Positions 32,945-41,399 of a stretch of DNA of 64,000 bases are shown here, in pieces; the first letter of the stretch is position 1, and every line of letters begins with the position of its first letter. The notes beneath the pieces are model-generated. The model did no database searches. It saw nothing but the letters and a program-made list of their open reading frames with translations, and was not told the origin of the DNA. The stretch covers positions 1 to 64,000 of the forward strand of contig CAXGPR010000002.1 in assembly GCA_964011675.1 (NCBI GenBank), read 5' to 3'. A program made the translations under genes and the position numbers. Source of the DNA: GCA-2693325 sp964011675. Lineage in GTDB: Bacteria; Latescibacterota; UBA2968; UBA8231.

Positions 32945-34266
32945 TGCTAGACAATGCGCTGCGTTTTCTTAGTTTGGCCGACGCCAACGTCCGTTTTGTG
33001 CTGCTCGGTTCGCTGCTGATTGGAGCGACTGGAGGCATGTTGGGTAGCTTTGCCGTCCTGCGTCGACGCAGTTTGCTAGGCGACGCGCTGGCGCATGCCG
33101 CTCTGCCAGGCGTTGCGTTGGCTTATCTGGCCACGGGAAGCAAATCATTGCCGGTATTACTCGTAGGGGCCACAGTCGCGGGCATCCTCGGCGTCCTGCT
33201 GATTCAGTTCATAACTCAGTATACGCGTGTGAAAGACGATTCTGCAATTGGTATCGTGCTGTCCGTATTTTTTGGTATCGGTATCGTGCTCCTGACACAC
33301 ATACAGCGTGATGGCGGGGGCAATCAGAGCGGCTTGGATAAGTTCCTCTTTGGTCAAGCCGCATCTATCGTGGGCGACGATCTAATAGTAATGACGGTGC
33401 TTACGGTGATTATCATCGTCGCCGTACTCGCGTTATACAAGGAATTCAAGGCGCTTATTTTCGATGCAGGTTTTCTAAGTACGCTGGGTTTTTCTGCTCG
33501 CAGAGTGGATGCTATGCTCATGGGACTTATCGTGTTGACGGTTATGGTTGGCCTGCAAGCCGTTGGTGTAGTGCTTATTGCCGCTATGCTCATAACGCCA
33601 GCTGTGGCAGCTCGCTTTTGGTCTGAGCGCCTCGGCATTGTGGTTGTTATTTCTACGGTGTTCGGCGGTATTTCAGGCATCTTCGGTACCTTTATAAGTT
33701 CGCTCGCACCGCGTATACCGACAGGGCCTGTGATGATCCTCGTTGCGACCTCATTCTTTATTGTATCGGCATTCTGTGCGCCGAGACGTGGTATGTTGGC
33801 GCGCTGGCGCCGCCACCGTCACAATGCCGAACGCGAACGACGCCACCATTTTTTGCGCGCTTTTATCGAACTGTCAAACAAAGAGCGCCGCGATACGCTG
33901 TTAGCTTCTTTGCTGGCCGTAGAATTAGGATGGAATGTATCGCGCGTCGAGCGGATTGGACGCAAGTTGGCACGTCAGGGATACGCCCAGCGCAGTGACG
34001 GCCAGTGGTGTCTTACGGACGCGGGTGTTGATGAAGGCGTTTTCATAGTCAAGTCGCACCGTCTCTGGGAGCACTATCTGTATTATCGCTCTATTCTGGA
34101 TGCAGACCACGTGGATCGTCCTGCTGACGAAGTAGAGCATTTGCTTACGCCGGAAATTATCGCGGACTTAGAGCAGATTCTAGCCGAAGAGCGTGGTATT
34201 GATACAGACGAAGTAGTCAATATACACGGAACGCTCAGTCACTATCGTCGGGGGGGACGCGAGTAA
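32944..34266 (+). CDS. Metal ABC transporter permease fused to a DtxR-like cytosolic domain (1)
   Basis: 440 residues. Residues 1-282 are the ABC-3 permease, with SLLGDALAHAALPGVALAY and several membrane segments. Residues about 300-410 form a cytosolic extension like DtxR/MntR: a winged-helix-like part (ELGWNVSRVERIGRKLARQGY), then HRLWEHYLYYRS, DHVDRPADEVEHLLTPE. The positions of the DtxR metal ligands are kept (H372, E376, H389, E398-H399). This suggests that the transporter itself senses cytosolic metal, for example for trans-inhibition; this is inference. The stop overlaps the next start by 1 base. Confidence 0.9.
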   Translation: MLDNALRFLSLADANVRFVLLGSLLIGATGGMLGSFAVLRRRSLLGDALAHAALPGVALAYLATGSKSLPVLLVGATVAGILGVLLIQFITQYTRVKDDSAIGIVLSVFFGIGIVLLTHIQRDGGGNQSGLDKFLFGQAASIVGDDLIVMTVLTVIIIVAVLALYKEFKALIFDAGFLSTLGFSARRVDAMLMGLIVLTVMVGLQAVGVVLIAAMLITPAVAARFWSERLGIVVVISTVFGGISGIFGTFISSLAPRIPTGPVMILVATSFFIVSAFCAPRRGMLARWRRHRHNAERERRHHFLRAFIELSNKERRDTLLASLLAVELGWNVSRVERIGRKLARQGYAQRSDGQWCLTDAGVDEGVFIVKSHRLWEHYLYYRSILDADHVDRPADEVEHLLTPEIIADLEQILAEERGIDTDEVVNIHGTLSHYRRGGRE

Positions 34267-35546
34267 TGGAAATCGCTAGCGCGTTCTGGATTGTACTAAC
34301 GGGTTCGCTTGCATCTGCGTCCTGTGCGTTGCTCGGCACGTTTCTCGTGTTGCGCAAGATGTCGCTGCTCGGCGATGCACTGAGTCACGCTGTGTTGCCA
34401 GGTATTGCGATTGCTTTTCTGCTATCGGACAGTCGGGCAATTATACCTATGTTTGTTGGTGCTGCGCTTTGCGGCCTGCTGACGACGTTCCTAATAGAAG
34501 CTTTTCACCGCAAGTGGAACGTGCAGGAAGATGCCTCAATTGGTATTGTTTTTACCGCGCTCTTTGCTCTGGGCGTGGTCTTGGTTACGGCTTATGCTGG
34601 ACAGGTCGATCTCGATCAAGAATGCGTGCTGTATGGGGAGATCGCGTATACGCCGTGGGATACGCTGATCTGGAACGGGGTTGATGTGGGACCTCGCCCC
34701 GTATGGGTATTGAGTGCGGTCTTCATACTCAACATGCTTTTTGTGTGCACGCTCTACAAAGAATTAAAAATCGCGTCCTTTGACTCGGCCATGGCCATGG
34801 CGGTGGGAATCAACGCAACTCTCATACATTATTTGCTGATGGGTATGGTATCGCTGACCACGGTCGCAGCGTTTGAATCTGTGGGTGCTATTCTCGTTGT
34901 TGCCATGTTTATTGTGCCCGGAGCATCGGCCTACTTGTGGAGCGATCAACTAGTCACAATTCTTCGTCTTGCCGTGGTATTTGGTGTGCTTTCGGCCTGG
35001 GTTGGGTATTGGACGGCTGGTGTCTGGGGCAGTTCTATTGCTGGATCTATCGTTGCCGTGGCTGGGTTTATTTTCTTACTGTCGCTGCTATTTTCACCCA
35101 ACCAGGGCATAATAGCGCGTTTGTGGCAGCACGCCACTCTTTCCGTGCAGGTGGCCCAAGATCATATGCTCTTGGCGCTCGTGCGGCATTTTGAGGTAGA
35201 CGAGACACACCGCTCAAGTCGAGAAGATCTGCTGCAGGCGACTTCGGTCTCTTACTTGGTATCGCGATTAGCCTTGCAGTCATTAGAGAAGAGTAGGCTG
35301 GTTGTACACGACAAGGGGGGCTGGGCATTGGCTGCCGGAGGCAGACAGGAGGCGCTGCGCCTCCTGCGCAACCATCGCCTGTGGGAAACGTACCTAAGCG
35401 GGCTGGGTCTTCCGGAAAATAGGGTGCATGGCCCGGCCGATGCCGTAGAACATTTTATCGGCCGTCAGCTGGCTGCCGAACTGGGGGCCGAAGTAGACCA
35501 GTCGATAGATCCACAGGGCAAACAGATACCTATATCAGACGATTAG
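34266..35546 (+). CDS. Metal ABC transporter permease fused to a DtxR-like cytosolic domain (2)
   Basis: 426 residues, paralogous to the preceding permease. The membrane part (1-285) has SLLGDALSHAVLPGIAIAF. The cytosolic part (about 295-426) again resembles DtxR: NHRLWETYLSGLGLP, RVHGPADAVEHFIG and a terminal DPQGKQIPI that matches the PHGxPIP end of regulators. H370, E374, H388, E395 and H396 correspond to metal ligands. Two different permeases imply a heterodimeric channel, with each half carrying a sensor-like domain. Last gene of the operon. Confidence 0.9.
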   Translation: MEIASAFWIVLTGSLASASCALLGTFLVLRKMSLLGDALSHAVLPGIAIAFLLSDSRAIIPMFVGAALCGLLTTFLIEAFHRKWNVQEDASIGIVFTALFALGVVLVTAYAGQVDLDQECVLYGEIAYTPWDTLIWNGVDVGPRPVWVLSAVFILNMLFVCTLYKELKIASFDSAMAMAVGINATLIHYLLMGMVSLTTVAAFESVGAILVVAMFIVPGASAYLWSDQLVTILRLAVVFGVLSAWVGYWTAGVWGSSIAGSIVAVAGFIFLLSLLFSPNQGIIARLWQHATLSVQVAQDHMLLALVRHFEVDETHRSSREDLLQATSVSYLVSRLALQSLEKSRLVVHDKGGWALAAGGRQEALRLLRNHRLWETYLSGLGLPENRVHGPADAVEHFIGRQLAAELGAEVDQSIDPQGKQIPISDD

Positions 35547-35562
35547 ATTGATGCGTCGATGT

Positions 35563-35889
35563 CTATCCACCCGCACGTTTTGCTTTATAGCCTCGTTCGT
35601 CTAATGCCTGGACGACCTTGTCTGCGTTGTCGCCCTGTATTTCGATAACGCCATTTTTAACCGAACCCCCTGTTCCACATAGCCGTTTGATCTCCGAAGC
35701 TAGCTCTTTCATCTGTGCATCGTTTAAATTTAAATCGGTGATGGTCGTAACAGTCTTTCCGCCTCTTCCTTTTTTCTCCCGGCGCACGCGAGCAATGCCG
35801 TCTCCGCTGCTACGTTGAACGGTCTCTTTTTTCTTTTCTGTAATGCGTCCGCGGTCGCTTGAATAGACCAGACGGCTGTTGTTTGTCAT
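35563..35889 (-). CDS. yciH: SUI1/eIF-1-like translation factor (YciH family)
   Basis: 108 residues. The SUI1 fold is shown by GRGGKTVTTITDLNL, the ELASEIKRLCGTGGSVKNGVIEIQGD signature and the terminal ALDERGYKAKR. Bacterial YciH proteins bind the 30S subunit and are linked to start-site fidelity under stress. The basic N-terminal 40 residues are variable. It is convergent with the metal transporter operon and 16 bases downstream of the GGDEF gene on the same strand. Confidence 0.93.
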   Translation of the reverse strand: MTNNSRLVYSSDRGRITEKKKETVQRSSGDGIARVRREKKGRGGKTVTTITDLNLNDAQMKELASEIKRLCGTGGSVKNGVIEIQGDNADKVVQALDERGYKAKRAGG

Positions 35890-35904
35890 GAGATTTGTCT
35901 CCGT

Positions 35905-36948
35905 TTAATGCGTTTTTGACAGCGCTGCTTCTGTTCGGTTCTGCGCCGTCACCTGAGTGCTTGCAACGCAGTTACGTCCTGAGCGCTTTGCCTCATACAG
36001 CATTTGGTCAGCTCGTTTAAAGAACTCTTCGAAGGAAATCGGTCCGGCATTTTCTGATGGTGCTTCGGCTGCGAATTCAAGGCAGGCAATGCCTAAGCTA
36101 ACGGTTATGCGCGTGCCATCTGGCGCCTGCAGGGCGCTTGCGGTTTTTTCACGCATGCGATCTGCCCATGTGACAGTAGAAGAAAGGTCGGTATCAGGTA
36201 GTATGACGATAAACTCTTCTCCTCCGTAGCGTGCGGCCATATCACTTCGGCGACAGGAGGCACTTATTAGGTCCGCAAGTTCTTTTAGTATGATGTCCCC
36301 GGCATTGTGGCCAAAGGTGTCATTTACGCGTTTGAAATAGTCTATATCGAAGACGACCATTGAAAGAGGGCGTTCGTGGCGGTAGGCCAGACTGATTTCT
36401 CGTTCGGAAAATTCGAGCAACATCTGACGGCTGTATAAGCCCGTGAGCGGATCGTGAAAAGCAATATATTCAAGTTCGTGCTGTACAGGCTGCGCTTTAT
36501 CTACGATGCGCTGTGTGAGCGTCCATTTCAGCGCATTGAGAGTGTCCTCTTTGATGTTGTTCCCCCGCTGTTCATGGTCTCTAGCCAATGTTTTTTCAAA
36601 GTCGAGTAGGAGCTGCCAGATGAGTTCAGCAATGTGTCCGTCTATTAGCGTAACATTGTCATACTGGTGGCTTAGTATATGACGCTGTGCTATAGAGCGA
36701 TTCGTTGCATTGATAAGCCAATCTACCGGCTGGGCATCGACCAATTGTTCCATTTCTGTATAGGTCTCTATCCCTGAAGCTCTAGCTAAATCTAGAGCTG
36801 GTGCATGTGAGTCGATATCACAGATGCCCACAATAATGACCTGAGGAAGTCTAATCAGCGTCTGCAAGAGTGCTGTACCGCCGCGTCCTCCTCCAATGAT
36901 GCCAATTTTCTTAATTTCGCCTATGGTGACTTGCCTATGTTTATTCAT
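35905..36948 (-). CDS. Diguanylate cyclase with N-terminal Rossmann-type NAD(P)-binding domain
   Basis: 347 residues from ATG 36948, behind AGGT; an upstream in-frame GTG at 36966 is possible. An oxidoreductase-like Rossmann domain comes first (numbers from the GTG): IKKIGIIGGGRGGTALLQTL (residues 19-38), then VGICDID and WLINATNRS. A helical linker follows, and then a GGDEF domain (about 165-330) starting AFHDPLTGLYSRQMLLE. The active site is GGEEF (248-252) and the product-inhibition RxxD is R239-D242, so it should make cyclic di-GMP. No membrane segments. Coupling c-di-GMP synthesis to a nucleotide-cofactor-binding sensor is the interesting point. Whether the Rossmann part still binds NAD is unknown. 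Confidence 0.88.
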   Translation of the reverse strand: MNKHRQVTIGEIKKIGIIGGGRGGTALLQTLIRLPQVIIVGICDIDSHAPALDLARASGIETYTEMEQLVDAQPVDWLINATNRSIAQRHILSHQYDNVTLIDGHIAELIWQLLLDFEKTLARDHEQRGNNIKEDTLNALKWTLTQRIVDKAQPVQHELEYIAFHDPLTGLYSRQMLLEFSEREISLAYRHERPLSMVVFDIDYFKRVNDTFGHNAGDIILKELADLISASCRRSDMAARYGGEEFIVILPDTDLSSTVTWADRMREKTASALQAPDGTRITVSLGIACLEFAAEAPSENAGPISFEEFFKRADQMLYEAKRSGRNCVASTQVTAQNRTEAALSKTH

Positions 36949-37022
36949 CGCTGTAAACCTGTGCACTGCATATTAACAACCTCTGACGGAACGTACGAGT
37001 TTTGGAGAAAAATACGTTTGGC

Positions 37023-37253
37023 TCATAAGAGAGCGATGCGCTTTTTCTCGAAATAGACTCGGTCCCATTCTGCGTTCCATCCAGGACTTTGAGAGAGACG
37101 AACGTAGCCACTAACGAGTAAGAGAGGATTCATCGGATCTATTTCTCGACTTAAATCATCGCGTGTGCTGGGCAAATACTCGTAGTAGCGGGTATTGCCA
37201 ATTCAAATGACGAAATAGAAATGCTGGTGACTTTCACTGGAGGTGTCTTGCAT
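37023..37253 (-). pseudogene. Small gene remnant with an in-frame TGA
   Basis: The reverse-strand frame from ATG 37253 to stop 37023-37025 is interrupted by TGA at 37203-37205. After it, 60 codons read as protein-like sequence, including RYYEYLPSTRDDLSREID, MNPLLLVSGYVRLSQ and PGWNAEWDRVYFEKKRIAL. The first 16 codons overlap the end of the PhyH gene (stop 37234) in another frame. It is a degraded small gene, a sequencing error, or a gene whose real start lies after the TGA. Family unknown. The rest of the 36949-37233 gap shows nothing else. Confidence 0.45.
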
Positions 37254-38139
37254 CTCTAATGCGGCCGACGACGGGACAGTAAATTGGATCTGCATAATTA
37301 GGGTGGCCCTTCGAGTCGGCTGTAAGTCCATCGTTTGGATGAGAAATTAGTTGGTCGTTATCATAGATTGCTCTGTACTGATTGCTGGCGGGCTGTAGGT
37401 GAAACGCGATTGAGCGTCTTGGATTTTGTGTATAGTTGGGACCGCTGCCGTGAATGGTTTTGCAGTGGTGGAACGTCACTTGGCCGCGCTGTAAAACAGC
37501 AGGAACCTTAACGATAGGCGATCCGCCGCTGTTAAACTGTTTTTCAAGTCCGCTCAAGTCGGAAGAAAAAAAGTTCAAGTGGTTGTTTTCCGGCCAGTGC
37601 ATGCTGCCTTCGACAAAAGTGATCGTACCAATGGACTCGTCCATGTCGGTGAAGGGAACCCACGCCGTGAGCATACTGTCGGCGCTACATGTGCGCCAGT
37701 AACCATAGTCGGTGTGCCATCCCACGCTTTGCGGTGTCTGGTCATCCGAGGGCGGCTTGTAAAGCAGCTGGTCGTGCCAGAGACGCACGTCGTCTTCGCA
37801 TAGAAGTGCGGCTATAAGGCCGAGAATCGGTTTGCGCAAGAGGGTGTTTAGTTCGGGCACGATGAGAGTTGAGAAATCATTTTTACGCAGGCAGTCGATG
37901 CCGTCTCCAGGATACCATGCCAAGGAGTAGGTTCGATTGTTGGGCAATGTTATATCTCTTTTCTCTAAGCTCGCATAGTAGCGTTCGCATGCAGCGATTG
38001 CTGAATCTAAATCGTCTGCTGAGTAGATTTTTTTAGAGATGTAGTAGCCCGTTTTATGATAGCGCTCTACGTCTTCAGGTGTGGGGAGTAAAGCTGCAAG
38101 TTCATTATCTTCGGGTGATGTCGCTTTTCGATTACTCAT
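37234..38139 (-). CDS. Phytanoyl-CoA dioxygenase (PhyH) family protein
   Basis: 301 residues. Fe(II)/2-oxoglutarate oxygenase fold: the iron ligands are in SVGWHTDYGYW (HxD) and in TFHHCKTIHGSGPN, and the 2-oxoglutarate arginine is in RRSIAFHLQPA. Members hydroxylate diverse small molecules; phytanic acid is not implied. It overlaps the end of the DUF3604 gene by 8 bases (38132-38139), and GGAGGAAAAG within that gene serves as its ribosome site, so the two are coupled. Confidence 0.9.
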   Translation of the reverse strand: MSNRKATSPEDNELAALLPTPEDVERYHKTGYYISKKIYSADDLDSAIAACERYYASLEKRDITLPNNRTYSLAWYPGDGIDCLRKNDFSTLIVPELNTLLRKPILGLIAALLCEDDVRLWHDQLLYKPPSDDQTPQSVGWHTDYGYWRTCSADSMLTAWVPFTDMDESIGTITFVEGSMHWPENNHLNFFSSDLSGLEKQFNSGGSPIVKVPAVLQRGQVTFHHCKTIHGSGPNYTQNPRRSIAFHLQPASNQYRAIYDNDQLISHPNDGLTADSKGHPNYADPIYCPVVGRIRDARHLQ

Positions 38140-40387
38140 ATCTCTTTTCCTCCATTAGTTTCGGGCCCCATTCTAACTCGTCTAGCGTGCCGTAGTCGCG
38201 CCAGCCGAAATCGTAACGTATTTTGGGGATTTCAAATTCGAAAAACCAGCGAATGCTCATGGGCAAACGCTCTTCTCCCCAATAGCAGAGAAACAGGGCA
38301 CAGCGTCCGGGTGGTGTATCTATAACACCTATGGGAGTTAGGTCGGAAAATAGCGCGTCGCTTTCTTCGCGTTGCAAATAGCGCTCTAATTGAGGTTGAT
38401 GTGCTGCAGCTGCGTTGCCCGTGCCAGGTCGAAGCTTCAGTGGACCATCGTCGTTCCAGCGAGAGAGCCCCTCCACTTGGGGTATTTCGTCAACGTGCTC
38501 CAAATAGAATGGAGTGGTCCAGCCATATTCACCGTCAACTTGCTGTAATCGAAAATAGAGCCATTTACCAGGTAGCTCTTTTGGAGTAAGCTCGAACTCG
38601 ATCGAGAAATCGAGTGCCGACGGTCGCCAGCTGCGCAGGCGATAGTTTCCGCATATCATATCTACGCGATCAATAGAAGCACACGCGTGGGATGAAAACG
38701 CAATGCGCAACGCATCGCGCACCGGAATTTGTGCGCCCATAGGTTGCCTGTTGGCCGTGGCTTCAAGGTAGATACGCGCACCGGATGTAGCATAGGTGCG
38801 GCGAGTTTCTAGCGCATGCCATAAAAAGTCGCGCGATAGCTCGGAAGAGTAAATGGCCGTGAGGGGGCCCGTTCCGTAGGCTGCATCGCGCTGCTGCATG
38901 GGGTACTTTTGACCAAACCGTCCGCGGAATGTTTCGACTGCGCGAGGCCCTCCCATCAGGCCTAAATGCAAGTCAGATGCGCCGCACAGCGCCGGCCGGT
39001 AGCCCAAGTTGAGGGCTTTTTGAAGTAACCATTCGGCGTTGCCAAAGCCCGAACTCACTTCTAATAGGCGCTCTCGCCGGGTGCGGTGTAGATCCCACCG
39101 AGGTGGATCGCCGCCGATGTGAACTTCTAACATGACGTCGTCGCGCTCGTCGTAAAGGGACTCTAGCTGAGGCATGGGTAGGCGCATTGAGGGTGGCGTA
39201 GGCTCTTCATAGTACTTAAAAATGACCTGTCGGTCGCCTTCTTGGGGGTGTGCTTCATAACCCAAGAAAGGCACGTAGCGTCCCGGCTCGTCCATTTCTT
39301 CACACGCTTCTCGATACGGACGCCAAATGTCATCGCGGCGGTCTGGATCCATAGACATGGCTGCTGGGCAAGAGAAATCAAAGCGGCCTATATCACGCGC
39401 TTGGTGGTGTCGGCTCAGCGGCGTCAGCTTGGGAGAGGGTAGATGCATAAGGTGCATGGTCGAGTCTCCCCAACCGTGTGCGTGAACGTCTCCCCAGTAA
39501 ACGCGCGAGCGCGGGTTCTCCTGCACGATGATGGGGTTGCTGTTAAAAGACCCCGCCTCGCTTGTTCCCGGTATTCGATATACACCGGGTGTTTTTATAT
39601 GCACCTCGTTGAAGATCTTCAATCCTCTATCTGAAGGTGAAAACGCGTGGCTGTCCGGCATGCCCCAAACGCCTTCGGGGGGTGTAAAGTCGACGGTGCC
39701 CCCATAGTCTTCGACCAGATTGCGGTTGCGGTCGAAGACGCTGAAGTGGAGCGGAAAGGCTTCGCTAGGTGCTACGACGGTAGGACCCAGCAATCGAGCG
39801 TATCTAATGATGGGGTGGTGAACTAGGTGGAGTGAGTGTGGATTGCTGAGTGCACCAACAAAAAGCTTTTGGTCCGGTTCGGAAATGGCTAGGAGGAATT
39901 GGCCTTCTGTCGCCGACCAGAATACTTCGCTCCCTACGCTGCCTCGGCTGCGATCGCCAATGTGAAGTGTGATATCTTCTCCTCGGCGGAGCACGCCAGA
40001 AACGATGTGAATCGTCAGCAAGTTGACTGCACTAGAGCCCACGCTCAGAGATAGCTCGGCCCCGCTACTGCTGCTGCTAATAGTGCAATAGTCGCGGCTG
40101 CGTGGGGCGTGGGTCTGTAGCGCGAAGGCAATCTGGGTATCGAAGCGTATAAGTGCGAGAGCTGATCCTGCTTTCAGGTCGGATTCCTGATTTGATATGC
40201 GTAAAATCCACGTGCCGCGCGTGCCGGTGATCAGCGGCTGGTTGAGTGCGTCTATGCGCTCGCCTGCAAGTGTTTCAAAGTGGACGTCCATGTGAAATGC
40301 AAGGCGACCGGGGATATAATGCTGCGGATAGGCAGTGCGGCGTTGCAAGTAAATATACTCCTTGGTAGCGTCGTTTATGGGGTGCAC
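38132..40387 (-). CDS. DUF3604 family protein (PHP/metal-hydrolase-like)
   Basis: 751 residues starting at GTG; a later in-frame ATG about 32 codons in is an alternative. The N-terminal 280 residues look like beta-sandwich modules. The DUF3604 domain begins at VYWGDVHAHGWGDSTM (metal-binding HxH) and continues with VPFLGYEAHPQEGDRQV, LEVHIGGDPPRWD, GASDLHLGLMGGPRAV and HALETRRTYATSGARI. The histidine and aspartate clusters resemble PHP-type phosphoesterases. Substrates are unknown; homologues are abundant in marine bacteria near catabolic genes. It shares a transcript with the PhyH gene downstream. Confidence 0.85.
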   Translation of the reverse strand: MHPINDATKEYIYLQRRTAYPQHYIPGRLAFHMDVHFETLAGERIDALNQPLITGTRGTWILRISNQESDLKAGSALALIRFDTQIAFALQTHAPRSRDYCTISSSSSGAELSLSVGSSAVNLLTIHIVSGVLRRGEDITLHIGDRSRGSVGSEVFWSATEGQFLLAISEPDQKLFVGALSNPHSLHLVHHPIIRYARLLGPTVVAPSEAFPLHFSVFDRNRNLVEDYGGTVDFTPPEGVWGMPDSHAFSPSDRGLKIFNEVHIKTPGVYRIPGTSEAGSFNSNPIIVQENPRSRVYWGDVHAHGWGDSTMHLMHLPSPKLTPLSRHHQARDIGRFDFSCPAAMSMDPDRRDDIWRPYREACEEMDEPGRYVPFLGYEAHPQEGDRQVIFKYYEEPTPPSMRLPMPQLESLYDERDDVMLEVHIGGDPPRWDLHRTRRERLLEVSSGFGNAEWLLQKALNLGYRPALCGASDLHLGLMGGPRAVETFRGRFGQKYPMQQRDAAYGTGPLTAIYSSELSRDFLWHALETRRTYATSGARIYLEATANRQPMGAQIPVRDALRIAFSSHACASIDRVDMICGNYRLRSWRPSALDFSIEFELTPKELPGKWLYFRLQQVDGEYGWTTPFYLEHVDEIPQVEGLSRWNDDGPLKLRPGTGNAAAAHQPQLERYLQREESDALFSDLTPIGVIDTPPGRCALFLCYWGEERLPMSIRWFFEFEIPKIRYDFGWRDYGTLDELEWGPKLMEEKRYE

Positions 40388-40505
40388 CGCGCAGGTCTGC
40401 AGCGCAGTTCGAAATTCGTTTTAACAATGGACAATCTAATTGAAAATATAGTTTGAAATTTGGTCAAATAGGCCAATTGACTCTGCTCTTTGTCTAACGA
40501 GTCAC

Positions 40506-41333
40506 TTACATATCTGCGCCGCAGTGCTTGCAGAATTTGGCGTCGACGTCGTGCCCTTCACTGCTGCATTGGGGACAACTTTGCGTCGATATTATGCGCT
40601 TATTATTTTGCATGGCCCACTCGGCTGTTACGATTCCCGTTGGGACGGCGAGAATGGCATATCCAGTGATCATGAGAAAGGCCGCCACGGCTTGGCCCAC
40701 GTTGGTCTGCGGTGAGATGTCACCGTAGCCAACCGTCGTTATAGTAACAATTGCCCAGTAGATACTGCGCGGTATGCTGGTGAACCCGTTTTCTCTCCCC
40801 TCAATGAGGTACATCATAGCGCCAATTATGATGACTATGTGAATAACCGTGAAGTAAAAAATCATAATTTTTCTGCGACTAGAATGCAGCGCGCGCGTGA
40901 GTTGATGCGCCTCGCCAACATACTGAGCAAGCTTAAAGATGCGAAATATACGGAGAACGCGAAGTGAACGGATGACAAGTAAATACTGTGTGCCTGGGAC
41001 AAAAATGCTTAAGTAAGTGGGAATGATCGAAAGGAAATCGACAATGCCGTAAAAGCTGAGTGCATAACGCAAAGGGCGTCCAACGCAAATTAGTCGCAGT
41101 GCATACTCAAAGGTGAATAAGAGCGTAAACAACCATTCTACAACGTATAGCAGGTAACCGTACTGTTCGTGAAGCGCTTGAATGCTGTCGAGCATTACGA
41201 CGATAATGCTCAATGTGATGCAGACGATGAGAATTAGATCAAATGCTTTACCGCTAAAAGTGTCTGCTTCAAAGACAACTTCGTGCAGACGGTGGCGCCA
41301 GCGAGAGGTGGGGTCGCGTGTGTATTCTGTCAT
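40506..41333 (-). CDS. Six-helix voltage-gated-type K+ channel with C-terminal zinc ribbon
   Basis: 275 residues. Helices S1-S4 occupy roughly 30-150, with an arginine-bearing S4 (RSLRVLRIFRIFKLAQ). The pore has TITTVGYGDISP (selectivity filter 200-205), flanked by S5 and S6. The C-terminal tail carries CPQC (253-256) and CKHC (268-271), a zinc-ribbon pair unusual in channels. This is the KvAP/ion-transport family layout. It is divergent from the TIM-barrel isomerase gene, 66 bases away. Confidence 0.9.
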   Translation of the reverse strand: MTEYTRDPTSRWRHRLHEVVFEADTFSGKAFDLILIVCITLSIIVVMLDSIQALHEQYGYLLYVVEWLFTLLFTFEYALRLICVGRPLRYALSFYGIVDFLSIIPTYLSIFVPGTQYLLVIRSLRVLRIFRIFKLAQYVGEAHQLTRALHSSRRKIMIFYFTVIHIVIIIGAMMYLIEGRENGFTSIPRSIYWAIVTITTVGYGDISPQTNVGQAVAAFLMITGYAILAVPTGIVTAEWAMQNNKRIISTQSCPQCSSEGHDVDAKFCKHCGADM

Positions 41334-41399
41334 AACTATAGTAAAAGATATTAAAGATGTGAGACTTATGGAACTGAAAGATTTCGAAAGGAAGAGTGT

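Noticed and set aside
37203..37205. Selenocysteine recoding of the in-frame TGA
   Set aside because: No SECIS-like hairpin was recognised just downstream, and the product does not resemble a known selenoprotein; a nonsense change is simpler.
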